Positions 17,569 to 25,349 of a DNA stretch of 34,482 nucleotides are shown piece by piece. This DNA is from WHSV01 sp050694055 (GTDB taxonomy: Bacteria; Actinomycetota; CADDZG01; WHSQ01). Location: positions 1 to 34,482 of the forward strand of contig JBOGWX010000087.1 of the NCBI GenBank assembly GCA_050694055.1. Reading direction: 5' to 3'. The notes under the pieces are model-generated. The model was not told the DNA's origin. It made no database searches and saw nothing but the letters and a program-made list of their open reading frames with translations. The position numbers were made by a program, and so were the translations under genes. Position 1 is the first letter of the stretch. Every line of letters starts with the position of its first letter.

Positions 17569-20336
17569 GACTCGGTCGTCGTTGGGCGGATCTCCCGCTA
17601 GGCCGCAAGGGGATCGTCGTCATCGCTCTTCCTCTCGTGGGGCTGCTCGTGAGCATGCTGGCGTTTCTGTGGGTCGGAAGCCAGGAGGATCGGATTCAGT
17701 CCGAGGTCGCACAGACCTTCGAGGTTAGAGACGAGATCCAGCAGGTGTCACAGCTTTCCGTCGAGGCGGAGACCGGGGTGCGCGGCTTCCTGCTGACGCG
17801 CGACGAGGCCTTCCTCGGCTCCTACAGAGTTGCTCTCGAGGAGCTTCCAGCGGCACTCGAGAGGCTGCGCGGCCTGGTCGCCGAGAACCCCGAGCAGGCG
17901 GCACGCGTCCGGGAGGTGATGCGGCTGGCCGATGAGCAACTCGACCTCATCGGAGTGCTGGCCGAACGCGCGGATGATCCGCCCACGGGCGACGAGAGGG
18001 ATTTTCTGAGCGCTTCGATGTCCATCCAGGACGAGCTCCGCGCAGAGCTTGCGGCCATGCGGGAGGAGGGGGCGCGGCTTCTGGACCTCCAGGTGGAGAA
18101 CCTCGATCGCACTCGGACGATGGCGATGTTCGCCACGGCCGGCGGCGGGCTGCTCGGCCTGCTGGGAGGTCTCGTCGCGATGCTGATCTTCACCAGCGGC
18201 GTGGTCACGCGCGTTCAGCGACTCAGAGACAACGCTCGCCGGCTCGACGAGCGCAAAGGGTTACTCCAGCTTCCGCCCGGTGATGACGAGATCGGGCGCC
18301 TCGGCCGCCAGATCGCCGCCACGGGTGCACAGCTCGAGGCCCGTCAGCGTGAGCTGCATGAAGCCCGGCAGTTCCTCGAGCAACTCATCGAGAGAAGCCC
18401 GGTCATCATCTTTCGCCGCAATCCGAGCGACCTCAGGACGACCTTCGTGAGCTCCAACGCCACCAGGATTCTCGGCTATCGCCCCGAGGAGTTGATCGAG
18501 GACAGCGACCTGTGGATGGACAGCGTCCATCCCGACGACGTTGAAGCGGTCCTCCGGCAGACGCGCGCGGGAATCGAGAGCGGAGAAACTCGGCTGGCGC
18601 GTCCTCGCTTCAGGTTCAAGCACAAAGATGGTAGCTGGCGGTGGCTCGAATCGGTCATTCAGGTCGAGTACGAGGATGACGAGCCCAGGGCGATCCTTGG
18701 TTACGCGCTCGACGTCACGAACCGGCAACGGACCGAGGAGGAACTAGCCGAGCGAGAGCTCACCCTGAGCACCATTCTCGAGACGTCTCCAGACGTGATC
18801 GTGATCGCGGACGACCTCGGCGGCCGCCGTTACGTCAGTCCCTCCCTTAAAGACGTCCTCGGCTGGGCGCCCGAGCAGGCCCTCGGCGGAGGACCGGAGG
18901 TGGTTCATCCAGAAGACAGGCGCCTGGCAGTCGAGCAACTCCGGCGCGCCTCGGCCGGCGAGGACGCCGTGCGCGCTCGCTACCGGATGCGGCACCGGGA
19001 CGGTCACTGGGTGTGGCTGGACGTGCGAGCCCAGCGGTTGGAGGCGCATGACGGTTCGGCCGGGCCGAAGAGAGCGCGGACCGAGATCATCCTGTACGCG
19101 CGCGAGATCTCGTCGCAGGTCGAGCTCGAAGGAGAGCTCCGCAGAGCGAAGGAGGACGCGGAAAGCTCCTCGCGCGCCAAGAGCGAGTTCCTCTCCCGAA
19201 TGAGCCACGAGCTGCGCACACCGCTGAACGCCATCCTCGGTTTCGCTCAGATCCTCGGAATGGAAGAGCTCGATACGTTCTCGCGCGACAGCGTCGAAGA
19301 GATTCTGAAGGGAGGGAGGCATCTACTCGACCTGATCAACGAGGTTCTCGATATCGCGCGCATCGAGACCGGAAAACTCGGGCTCTCGCTCGAACCCGTG
19401 CAAGTGAGCGACGTGGTCAACGAGAGCATCGCATTGGTGCGGCCGCTGGCCGCTCAACGTGACATCGTCCTCCGGGGGCCTACCGAGATACCGCCCGGCT
19501 GGCATGTGATGGCGGATCGCCAGCGGGTGAAGCAGGCGCTGCTGAATTTGTTGTCCAACGCGGTGAAGTACAACCGCGCCGGCGGGCACGCCGAGCTGAG
19601 CTGCGAGGCGACGGCGCAGGGACACATGCGCATCCGGGTCGCCGACACCGGTCCGGGTATCCCGCCCGAGCGGAGAGACCTGCTGTTCAGTCCCTTCGAG
19701 CGTCTGGGGGCCGAGCACACCGGGGTCGAGGGTACGGGTCTCGGGCTCGCGCTCACGAAGGTGTTGATCGAGGCCATGGGCGGGGCGATAGAGGTCGAGA
19801 GCTCGGCCGAGCGGGGAAGCAGGTTCACGGTGAGTCTGCTCATGGTCGAGGCGCCCGTCGCGGCGGTGGGCGACGACGACCTCTCGAACGACGTCGACGG
19901 AGGCGTCAGACGATCCCGGACCCTCCTCTACATCGAAGACAACCTGTCGAATCTCAAGCTGGTCGAACACATCCTGGCACGGCGGCCCGAGGTGAAGCTA
20001 CATGCCGCGATGCAGGGACGCCTCGGGCTGGATCTCACCAGGGAGCACCGCCCGGATCTAGTGCTCCTGGACCTCGACCTGCCCGACATCTCGGGGGCCG
20101 AGGTGCTGTCCCGGCTGCGGGACAATTCGGCGACGCGAGATATTCCGGTCGTTATCATCAGCGCCGATGCGACCAAGCATCAGATCGAGACACTGATCGA
20201 GGCGGGGGCGCGGGCGTACATGACCAAGCCGCTGGACGTCCAGCGCTTTCTGGACATCGTGGACGAGTCATTGGAGTCCAACCTGGAGACCGACGCGTTC
20301 AATGGATCGCAGCAGGAGGCCGATGAGAAGCGATAG
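17565..20336 (+). CDS. Membrane hybrid histidine kinase (CHASE3-HAMP-PAS-PAS-HisKA-HATPase-REC)
   Basis: From the ATG overlapping the previous stop the protein is 923 residues. Two membrane segments (about 16-37 and 186-210) bracket an external helical CHASE3 sensor recognised by AETGVRGFLLTRDEAFLGSY. A HAMP linker (about 211-262), PAS1 (about 275-395, FVSSNATRILGYRPEELI) and PAS2 (about 405-525, YVSPSLKDVLGW) follow. The kinase core has His548 in MSHELRTPLN, LLSNAVKYN, ADTGPGIPP and GTGLGLALT. The receiver holds Glu791/Asp792 and phospho-acceptor Asp836 (LLDLDLPD), with TKPLD as the lysine loop. From HisKA to the end it closely resembles the preceding kinase, pointing to duplication of that module with a different sensor. 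An in-frame upstream ATG at 17523 would overlap the neighbour more and is less likely. Confidence 0.94.
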   Translation: MRLGRRWADLPLGRKGIVVIALPLVGLLVSMLAFLWVGSQEDRIQSEVAQTFEVRDEIQQVSQLSVEAETGVRGFLLTRDEAFLGSYRVALEELPAALERLRGLVAENPEQAARVREVMRLADEQLDLIGVLAERADDPPTGDERDFLSASMSIQDELRAELAAMREEGARLLDLQVENLDRTRTMAMFATAGGGLLGLLGGLVAMLIFTSGVVTRVQRLRDNARRLDERKGLLQLPPGDDEIGRLGRQIAATGAQLEARQRELHEARQFLEQLIERSPVIIFRRNPSDLRTTFVSSNATRILGYRPEELIEDSDLWMDSVHPDDVEAVLRQTRAGIESGETRLARPRFRFKHKDGSWRWLESVIQVEYEDDEPRAILGYALDVTNRQRTEEELAERELTLSTILETSPDVIVIADDLGGRRYVSPSLKDVLGWAPEQALGGGPEVVHPEDRRLAVEQLRRASAGEDAVRARYRMRHRDGHWVWLDVRAQRLEAHDGSAGPKRARTEIILYAREISSQVELEGELRRAKEDAESSSRAKSEFLSRMSHELRTPLNAILGFAQILGMEELDTFSRDSVEEILKGGRHLLDLINEVLDIARIETGKLGLSLEPVQVSDVVNESIALVRPLAAQRDIVLRGPTEIPPGWHVMADRQRVKQALLNLLSNAVKYNRAGGHAELSCEATAQGHMRIRVADTGPGIPPERRDLLFSPFERLGAEHTGVEGTGLGLALTKVLIEAMGGAIEVESSAERGSRFTVSLLMVEAPVAAVGDDDLSNDVDGGVRRSRTLLYIEDNLSNLKLVEHILARRPEVKLHAAMQGRLGLDLTREHRPDLVLLDLDLPDISGAEVLSRLRDNSATRDIPVVIISADATKHQIETLIEAGARAYMTKPLDVQRFLDIVDESLESNLETDAFNGSQQEADEKR

Positions 20337-20357
20337 CGTGACGAACAGGGATGGTCG

Positions 20358-20750
20358 GTGACAGCTAGGGTCTTGTATCTGGACGACAATCCATCCAATC
20401 TCAAACTGATGCGGATGGTGATGTCGGCGCGCGCCGACATCGAGCTGTCGGTCGCCAGGGACGGAGCCGAGGGGCTTCGAGTGGCCCAGTCCCAACCCTT
20501 CGATTTGGTCCTCGTCGACCTGTACCTGCCGGACGCGCGCGGTGACGAGGTCGTCAAGAGGCTTCGCTCTCACGAGGCGACCGCCGAAGTACCGGCCGTC
20601 GTGGTGAGCGCCGAGGATGACATCGCGGTGGTGGCCGAAGCCATGCAGGCGGGAGCCGATGCCTACGTCACCAAGCCCTTCGACGTCGCCGAGTTGATGC
20701 TCCTCGTCGACAAGCTGCTGGCGGCGTCCGTAGCGCAGGACGGTTCGTGA
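20358..20750 (+). CDS. Single-domain response regulator (receiver only)
   Basis: The 130-residue protein is one receiver domain: acidic pocket Asp9/Asp10 (LYLDDNPSNLKL), phospho-acceptor Asp54 (LVLVDLYLPD), Ser/Thr in VVVSAEDD and Lys in YVTKPFD. There is no output domain, so it probably acts as a phosphate shuttle or by binding a partner, as in CheY- or Spo0F-like proteins. The DNPSNLKL motif resembles the receivers of the two kinases before it (DNLSNLKL), suggesting a common origin. GTG 20358 follows the kinase stop by 21 bases; its own stop overlaps the next GTG, so it is coupled to the HD-GYP protein. Confidence 0.92.
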   Translation: MTARVLYLDDNPSNLKLMRMVMSARADIELSVARDGAEGLRVAQSQPFDLVLVDLYLPDARGDEVVKRLRSHEATAEVPAVVVSAEDDIAVVAEAMQAGADAYVTKPFDVAELMLLVDKLLAASVAQDGS

Positions 20751-21769
20751 GCGCGCGGATCCTGGTAGTCGACGATCAGCCGGCCAACGTTCGGCTGCTC
20801 GAGCGCATTCTCAGATCCGACGGGTTCTCCGACCTGATGACCACGACCGAGTCACCCGAGGTGGCGGAGCTCTACAGGGCTTACCGGCCCGACCTCATCC
20901 TGCTCGACCTGCACATGCCGCACCTCGACGGCTTCGCCGTGCTCGAGCAACTGCAGAAGATGGCATCCGATGAGGCCTATCTGCCGATAGTGGTCCTCAC
21001 CGCAGATATCACCCCGGAGGCCCGGAGGAGGGCACTCGCGACGGGCGCCAAGGAGTTTCTCGTCAAGCCGTTCGACGCGGCCGAGGTCCTGCTTCGAATT
21101 CGCAACCAGCTGGAAACGAGAGGGCTCCACCAGCGGCTTTCGGATAGAAACCGCGACCTCGAGATCAGGGTGAGTGAACGAACCGCTCAACTGGAGTGCG
21201 CCCGAACGGAGATCCTCGAGCGCCTCGCCGCGGCGGCGGAGTTTCGAGACGACGACACCGGCGAGCACATCCACCGAGTGGCCGGCAACGCGGCGATGCT
21301 TGCGAGCAAGCTGGGATTGCGACCCGAGGAGGTCGAGCTCATCCGGCGATCCTCGACGCTGCACGACGTCGGGAAGATCGGGATCCCGGACGCGATTCTG
21401 CTGAAGCCCGGCAAGCTGACCTCCGACGAGTTCGCGGTGATCGAGACGCACACCGTCATCGGGTCCGAGATCCTGTCCGGCAGCGACGTGCCGCTCCTAC
21501 GCCGGGCCGAAGAGATCGCCCGTACGCACCACGAGCGCTGGGACGGCTCCGGCTATCCCGCCGGGCTGTCCGGCGAGGACATTCCGATCGCGGGCCGCAT
21601 CGTCGCCGTGGCCGACGTCTTCGACGCGCTGACGCACGATCGTCCCTACAAGCGGGCGTGGCCGATCGACGAGGCCGTCGCCGAGATCGAGTCGCAGGCG
21701 AGCAGGCAGTTCGACCCCGCCGTGGTTGCGGCCTTCCTCGGTGCGTCGAGGGGTGCCCGGGCCAGTTAG
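20747..21769 (+). CDS. Response regulator with HD-GYP domain (putative c-di-GMP phosphodiesterase)
   Basis: The 340-residue protein joins a receiver (about 1-122; ILVVDDQPANVRLL, Asp54 in LLDLHMPHLDG, VKPFD) through a coiled coil (about 125-165) to an HD-GYP hydrolase domain (about 165-335). The domain keeps HIHRV, the HD pair His206/Asp207 in LHDVGKIGIPD, the paired histidines 261/262 in THHERWDGSG, and Gly269-Tyr270-Pro271, followed by RIVAVADVFDALTHDRPYK. Intact members cleave cyclic di-GMP (some cGAMP) with a metal centre, so phosphorylation of the receiver would be expected to change local second-messenger level. It is the last gene of the cluster and the obvious output of the kinases. 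No GGDEF cyclase is seen in the window. Confidence 0.93.
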   Translation: MSARILVVDDQPANVRLLERILRSDGFSDLMTTTESPEVAELYRAYRPDLILLDLHMPHLDGFAVLEQLQKMASDEAYLPIVVLTADITPEARRRALATGAKEFLVKPFDAAEVLLRIRNQLETRGLHQRLSDRNRDLEIRVSERTAQLECARTEILERLAAAAEFRDDDTGEHIHRVAGNAAMLASKLGLRPEEVELIRRSSTLHDVGKIGIPDAILLKPGKLTSDEFAVIETHTVIGSEILSGSDVPLLRRAEEIARTHHERWDGSGYPAGLSGEDIPIAGRIVAVADVFDALTHDRPYKRAWPIDEAVAEIESQASRQFDPAVVAAFLGASRGARAS

Positions 21770-21786
21770 CATCTCCGGCGTGAGGG

Positions 21787-21807
21787 ACGCCCTTATCTTG
21801 GGGGCGT
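21787..21807 (+). promoter_or_regulatory. Hairpin and -10-like hexamer at the start of the M28-like gene
   Basis: ACGCCC (21787-21792) pairs with GGGCGT (21802-21807), the latter including the first two bases of the GTG start at 21806 and most of the G-run that could be a ribosome site. Inside the loop TATCTT (21794-21799) ends six bases before the GTG, a spacing typical of leaderless promoters. Either the hairpin limits translation of read-through message, or the hexamer starts a leaderless one. Both readings are untested. Confidence 0.35.
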
Positions 21808-22585
21808 GAGAACACGAGCGGTCCTGGTGGCCCTGGCGCTGGCGATTCCGGGCGCCTGCGCTCCGAGCGGCTCCGAGGTGCCGGCCCCCGAGCCCCCGGG
21901 CCCCCCCAACCCCCGGACAGAGGTCATCGAGCAACACGCCTCACAGTTCGCTCAGGAGCTGCCGGTACGGGCTCCGGGCAGCAACGAGGAGCAGGTCGCG
22001 GCCAGCTACCTCCTCGGCTTCCTGCAGCAGGCCGGTTACCCGGGCCGCCTCGACGGGGTCCCGGTGGGCGACCTGGTGAGGGCGACCAACGTCATCGCCA
22101 CGCCGCCTCGGGGGGCCGACCCCCTGTACCTCGTCGCCGTCGCCTACGGCACGCCGCCGGACCAGGGGCGCGCGGCCGAGTCGATCGGGACCTTTCTGGA
22201 GCTGGCTCGGGCGCTGAGCGTCCGCTCGCTCGATCATCCCGTGGAGTTCGTGGCGCTGGGAGCGGAGTTCGCCGAGGGTGACGGCGGGTCCGGTGGCAGG
22301 GTGCTGGGTTCGAGGGCGCTGGCCGCGTTGCTCGCCGCGGACTCCTTCGAGCCGCAGATCATCTACCTGTCGCCCGTGCTCGATGGTGGCGGCTTCCACG
22401 CGCAAGGGCCACTGGGCGAACGCTTGGGGGCAACGGTGGCGGGGGCGAAGACGCATTGGGACCCGGTCGCGGCGGCGGCCGCGGGCGTCTATCGAGCCCA
22501 GGGCTTCGAGGTCACGCTCGTGGACGGGTCCCCCCAGGAGGTGGCCGCGACCCTGCTCGAGTTCCTGTCGGAGGCCTCCGGTTAA
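21806..22585 (+). CDS. Exported M28-peptidase-like protein lacking metal ligands
   Basis: A signal sequence (RTRAVLVALALAIPGAC) ends in Cys18, a possible but imperfect lipobox, then a Pro-rich linker to about residue 37. The rest resembles a shortened M28 (Zn aminopeptidase) fold: ELPVRAPGSNEEQVAASYLL matches the G-R-x-x-GS opening, LYLVAVAYGTPP the strand that normally ends in His-Tyr-Asp, GRAAESIGTFLELARAL the GADDNASG helix, and FVALGAEF...VLGSRALA the E-E/GS region. The expected metal histidine is Ala113, the aspartate two residues on is Gly115, the bridging aspartate is replaced near Ala123/124, and the second catalytic-site Glu is Phe155. It is therefore probably non-catalytic. At 259 residues it also lacks the end of the usual domain. 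It sits between the signalling cluster and trpC; role unknown. Confidence 0.7.
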   Translation: MRTRAVLVALALAIPGACAPSGSEVPAPEPPGPPNPRTEVIEQHASQFAQELPVRAPGSNEEQVAASYLLGFLQQAGYPGRLDGVPVGDLVRATNVIATPPRGADPLYLVAVAYGTPPDQGRAAESIGTFLELARALSVRSLDHPVEFVALGAEFAEGDGGSGGRVLGSRALAALLAADSFEPQIIYLSPVLDGGGFHAQGPLGERLGATVAGAKTHWDPVAAAAAGVYRAQGFEVTLVDGSPQEVAATLLEFLSEASG

Positions 22586-22597
22586 CCTCGCAGGAAC

Positions 22598-23374
22598 ATG
22601 TCCTATCTCTCGAAAATGCTCGAATCGACCAGGGAGCGCGTCGCAGAGGCGAAGGAGCGCGTGTCGGTGGACGCCCTCGAGCAACGGCTTGCCGGGATCC
22701 CAGAGCCGGCCTCGCTCCGCGCCGCGCTGACGGGTCCCGAGGTCGCCGTGATCGCGGAGATCAAGCGCGCCTCGCCCAGCGCCGGAGTCTTCGACGCCAA
22801 CCTGAACGCGACGGAGACGGCCCGCGCCTACGCGCGGGGCGGCGCGGCGGCGATCTCGGTGGTGACCGAGCCCGAGTTCTTCCGCGGGAGCCTCGACGAC
22901 CTGACCTCCGCACGCTCGGCGGGACTTCCAGTCGTGCGCAAGGACTTCATCCTCGACACCTGGCAGGTACTCGAGTCCAGGGCGGCAGGAGCCGACGCAC
23001 TGCTGCTGATCGTCCGCATTCTCGAGCAGGAAGCGCTACGGACGCTGCTCGCCGCCTGCGCGACCCTGAGAATGGACGCGCTCGTCGAGGTCTACGACCG
23101 GGACGAGCTGAACCGTGCCGTGGACGCCGGCGCGCGCGTCGTGGGGGTCAACAATCGGGATCTCGAGACCTACGAGGTGGATCGCGACCGCACCCTGCGG
23201 CTGGCGCCTCAGGTCCCCGAGGGAGTGACCGCGGTGGGCCTCTCCGGCGTATCGTCCCGCGCCGACGTCGAAGCGCTGGCCGAGGCCGGAGCCGGCGCGG
23301 TACTGGTGGGCGAGGCACTCGTGCGCGCCCGGGACCCGGCCGCCAAGCTCCTCGAGCTGAGAGGCGTGTCGTGA
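22598..23374 (+). CDS. trpC: Indole-3-glycerol phosphate synthase
   Basis: TrpC closes the indole ring, converting CdRP to indole-glycerol phosphate with loss of CO2 and water. The 258-residue protein is monofunctional, with no fused TrpF barrel. Signatures are the AEIKRASPSAG active-site strand (Glu54, Lys56), YARGGAAAISVVTEPEFFRGS, the catalytic lysine in VVRKDFILD, ADALLLIVRIL, VGVNNRDLETYEVD and the phosphate loop GLSGVSSRADVEAL...VLVGEALVRA. AGGA sits five bases before the ATG. It starts a tight trpC-trpB-trpA run, with its stop overlapping the trpB GTG. No trpF or trpD lies next to it. Confidence 0.97.
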   Translation: MSYLSKMLESTRERVAEAKERVSVDALEQRLAGIPEPASLRAALTGPEVAVIAEIKRASPSAGVFDANLNATETARAYARGGAAAISVVTEPEFFRGSLDDLTSARSAGLPVVRKDFILDTWQVLESRAAGADALLLIVRILEQEALRTLLAACATLRMDALVEVYDRDELNRAVDAGARVVGVNNRDLETYEVDRDRTLRLAPQVPEGVTAVGLSGVSSRADVEALAEAGAGAVLVGEALVRARDPAAKLLELRGVS

Positions 23375-24576
23375 CCACCCCACCGGCGATCACCGGGTTC
23401 CCGGCGGTGTCGCGCGCGGGTCGCTTCGGCGACTTCGGCGGTCGCTTCGTCCCCGAGGCGCTCATGAGCGCCCTGCTCGACCTGGAGAGGGAGTGGGAGG
23501 TTGCTCGCGCCGACCCGGCCTTCGTGAGCGAGTTCACCGACCTCCTGACCAACGTCGTCGGCCGGCCCACACCGCTCTATAGGGCCGCGCGCTTCTCCGA
23601 GCTCGCCGGCCGGGAGGTGTGGCTCAAACGTGAGGACCTCGCCCACACCGGTGCTCACAAGATCAACAACACGCTCGGCCAGATTCTGCTGGCTCGCCGC
23701 ATGGGCAAGAGCCGGATCATCGCCGAGACCGGCGCGGGGCAGCACGGGGTCGCGACCGCTACCGCAGCCGCTTACTTCGGACTGCCATGCGTGGTCTACA
23801 TGGGGGCCACCGACGTCGCCCGTCAGCACCTCAACGTGGTGCGCATGGAGATGCTGGGGGCCGAGGTCGTGCCGGTCGAGTCGGGCTCGGCCACTCTCAA
23901 GGACGCCATCAACGAGGCGCTGCGCGACTGGGTTACCGAGGTCGCCGACACCCACTACATCATCGGCTCGGTGGTCGGCCCCCATCCCTATCCCGAGATC
24001 GTGGCCGGCCTGCAGCGAGTCGTCGGCGACGAAGCGCGCGCGCAAATGCTCGAGGCCACCGGCAGGTTGCCGGACGAGGTCGTCGCATGCGTCGGCGGGG
24101 GCTCGAACGCAGTGGGGCTGTTCCGTGCCTTCTACGACGATCAAGAGGTGAGGCTCACCGGAGTCGAGGCGGCGGGGGAGGGACTCGACCGGCGTCACGG
24201 GGCTTCGATCACGGCGGGTGAGCCCGGCGTGCTGCATGGTGCTCGTAGTCTCGTTCTGCAGGACGACCAGGGGCTCATCGCGCACGCGCACTCGATCTCG
24301 GCGGGGCTCGACTATCCGGGCGTCGGTCCCGAGCACGCGTGGCTCGCTGCGACCCAGCGAGCCGGTTACGAGGCGGTCACCGATGACGATGCCGTCGCCG
24401 CCTTCGAGGCCCTGGCGGCCGGCGAAGGCATCATCCCGGCGCTCGAGCCCGCCCACGCGCTCGCCTACGTGCTGGCGAGCGGGCGCGGCAAGGACCTCGT
24501 GCTGGTGGGCCTCTCCGGGCGGGGCGACAAGGACGTGGCCACCCTCGCGAACTACCGGGAGGAGCGACTCGGGTGA
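23371..24576 (+). CDS. trpB: Tryptophan synthase beta chain
   Basis: TrpB condenses indole with serine on PLP to give tryptophan. From the GTG overlapping the trpC stop it is 401 residues, as expected for TrpB1. The start GRFGDFGGRFVPEALM is diagnostic. The Schiff-base lysine is Lys97 in HTGAHKINN, ETGAGQHGVATATAAA binds the substrate carboxylate (with the catalytic glutamate), and CVGGGSNAVGLF is the PLP phosphate loop. HSISAGLDYPGVGPEHAWL and LSGRGDKDV close the protein. The in-frame region upstream to 22456 overlaps trpC in another frame and is not coding. The trpA GTG overlaps its stop; the two subunits form an alpha2-beta2 complex with an indole tunnel. Confidence 0.98.
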   Translation: MTTPPAITGFPAVSRAGRFGDFGGRFVPEALMSALLDLEREWEVARADPAFVSEFTDLLTNVVGRPTPLYRAARFSELAGREVWLKREDLAHTGAHKINNTLGQILLARRMGKSRIIAETGAGQHGVATATAAAYFGLPCVVYMGATDVARQHLNVVRMEMLGAEVVPVESGSATLKDAINEALRDWVTEVADTHYIIGSVVGPHPYPEIVAGLQRVVGDEARAQMLEATGRLPDEVVACVGGGSNAVGLFRAFYDDQEVRLTGVEAAGEGLDRRHGASITAGEPGVLHGARSLVLQDDQGLIAHAHSISAGLDYPGVGPEHAWLAATQRAGYEAVTDDDAVAAFEALAAGEGIIPALEPAHALAYVLASGRGKDLVLVGLSGRGDKDVATLANYREERLG

Positions 24577-25349
24577 CCGAGTTGCTGGCTCGCCTGGACT
24601 CGCTCCGCTCCTCCGGGCGCAAGCTGCTCGTGCCCTACCTGATGGGAGGTTTCCCCGAGGTGGACGCGTACCCCGCGGCGCTCGCCGCCGTGGCCGAGCA
24701 CGCCGACGCCGTCGAGGTAGGTCTTCCTTACTCCGATCCCCTGATGGACGGCCCGGTGATCGCCTCGGCCGGCGAGCGCGTGATCCGCGACGGCGTGGGC
24801 CCGGCGCAGGCGCTCGAACTCACCGCCGGGGTGGAGTTGCAGGTCCCTCGTCTCGTCATGACCTACTACAACCCGATCCACCACATGGGCGAGGCGGAGT
24901 TCTGCCGCCGAGCGGCCGAGACCGGTATGTGCGGGCTGATCGTCCCCGATCTCCCGCTCGAGGAAAGCGTCTCGATGAGACGAGCGGCCGCCGAGGAGGG
25001 CCTGGCGTGGGTGAGCCTGGTGGCGCCGACCTCACCGCCCGAGAGGGTCTCCGCCCTCGCCGAGGTGACGACGGGCTTCGTCTACGCGGTGTCTACGATG
25101 GGCGTGACCGGGACGCGTGAGGATCTCGCCTCGAGCGCCGAACGGGTGGTCCAAGCCTGCCGCGACGCAACCGACCTCCCGGTGCTGGTCGGCATCGGCG
25201 TGAGCGACGCCCCCCAGGCGCGCGCCGCCGCATCGGTCGCCGATGGGGTTGTGATCGGCAGCGCGGTAGTGCGGACGGTCCTGGAGGAGGGGGCCGCGGC
25301 GGCGGCCGGGTTTCTGGCCGGAGTCCGGGCCGGCCTGGACTCGCTCTGA
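24573..25349 (+). CDS. trpA: Tryptophan synthase alpha chain
   Basis: TrpA cleaves indole-glycerol phosphate to indole and glyceraldehyde-3-phosphate and feeds indole to TrpB. The 258-residue barrel keeps catalytic Glu48 (AVEVGLPYSDP) and Asp59 (MDGP). PYLMGGFPEVDAY, MTYYNPIHHMG, GLIVPDLPLEE, LVAPTSPPERV, VYAVSTMGVTGTR and the phosphate loop VGIGVSDAPQAR...GVVIGSAVV follow in the usual order. It ends the trpCBA run. No strong intrinsic terminator follows directly; a weak 7-pair stem with one G-T pair (GTGGGGA/TTCCCAC) lies just downstream at about 25381-25401. Confidence 0.98.
   Translation: MTELLARLDSLRSSGRKLLVPYLMGGFPEVDAYPAALAAVAEHADAVEVGLPYSDPLMDGPVIASAGERVIRDGVGPAQALELTAGVELQVPRLVMTYYNPIHHMGEAEFCRRAAETGMCGLIVPDLPLEESVSMRRAAAEEGLAWVSLVAPTSPPERVSALAEVTTGFVYAVSTMGVTGTREDLASSAERVVQACRDATDLPVLVGIGVSDAPQARAAASVADGVVIGSAVVRTVLEEGAAAAAGFLAGVRAGLDSL

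Noticed and set aside
22456..23370. Upstream extension of trpB over trpC
   Set aside because: TrpB starts with its diagnostic N terminus at 23371; the extension is the shadow of trpC.
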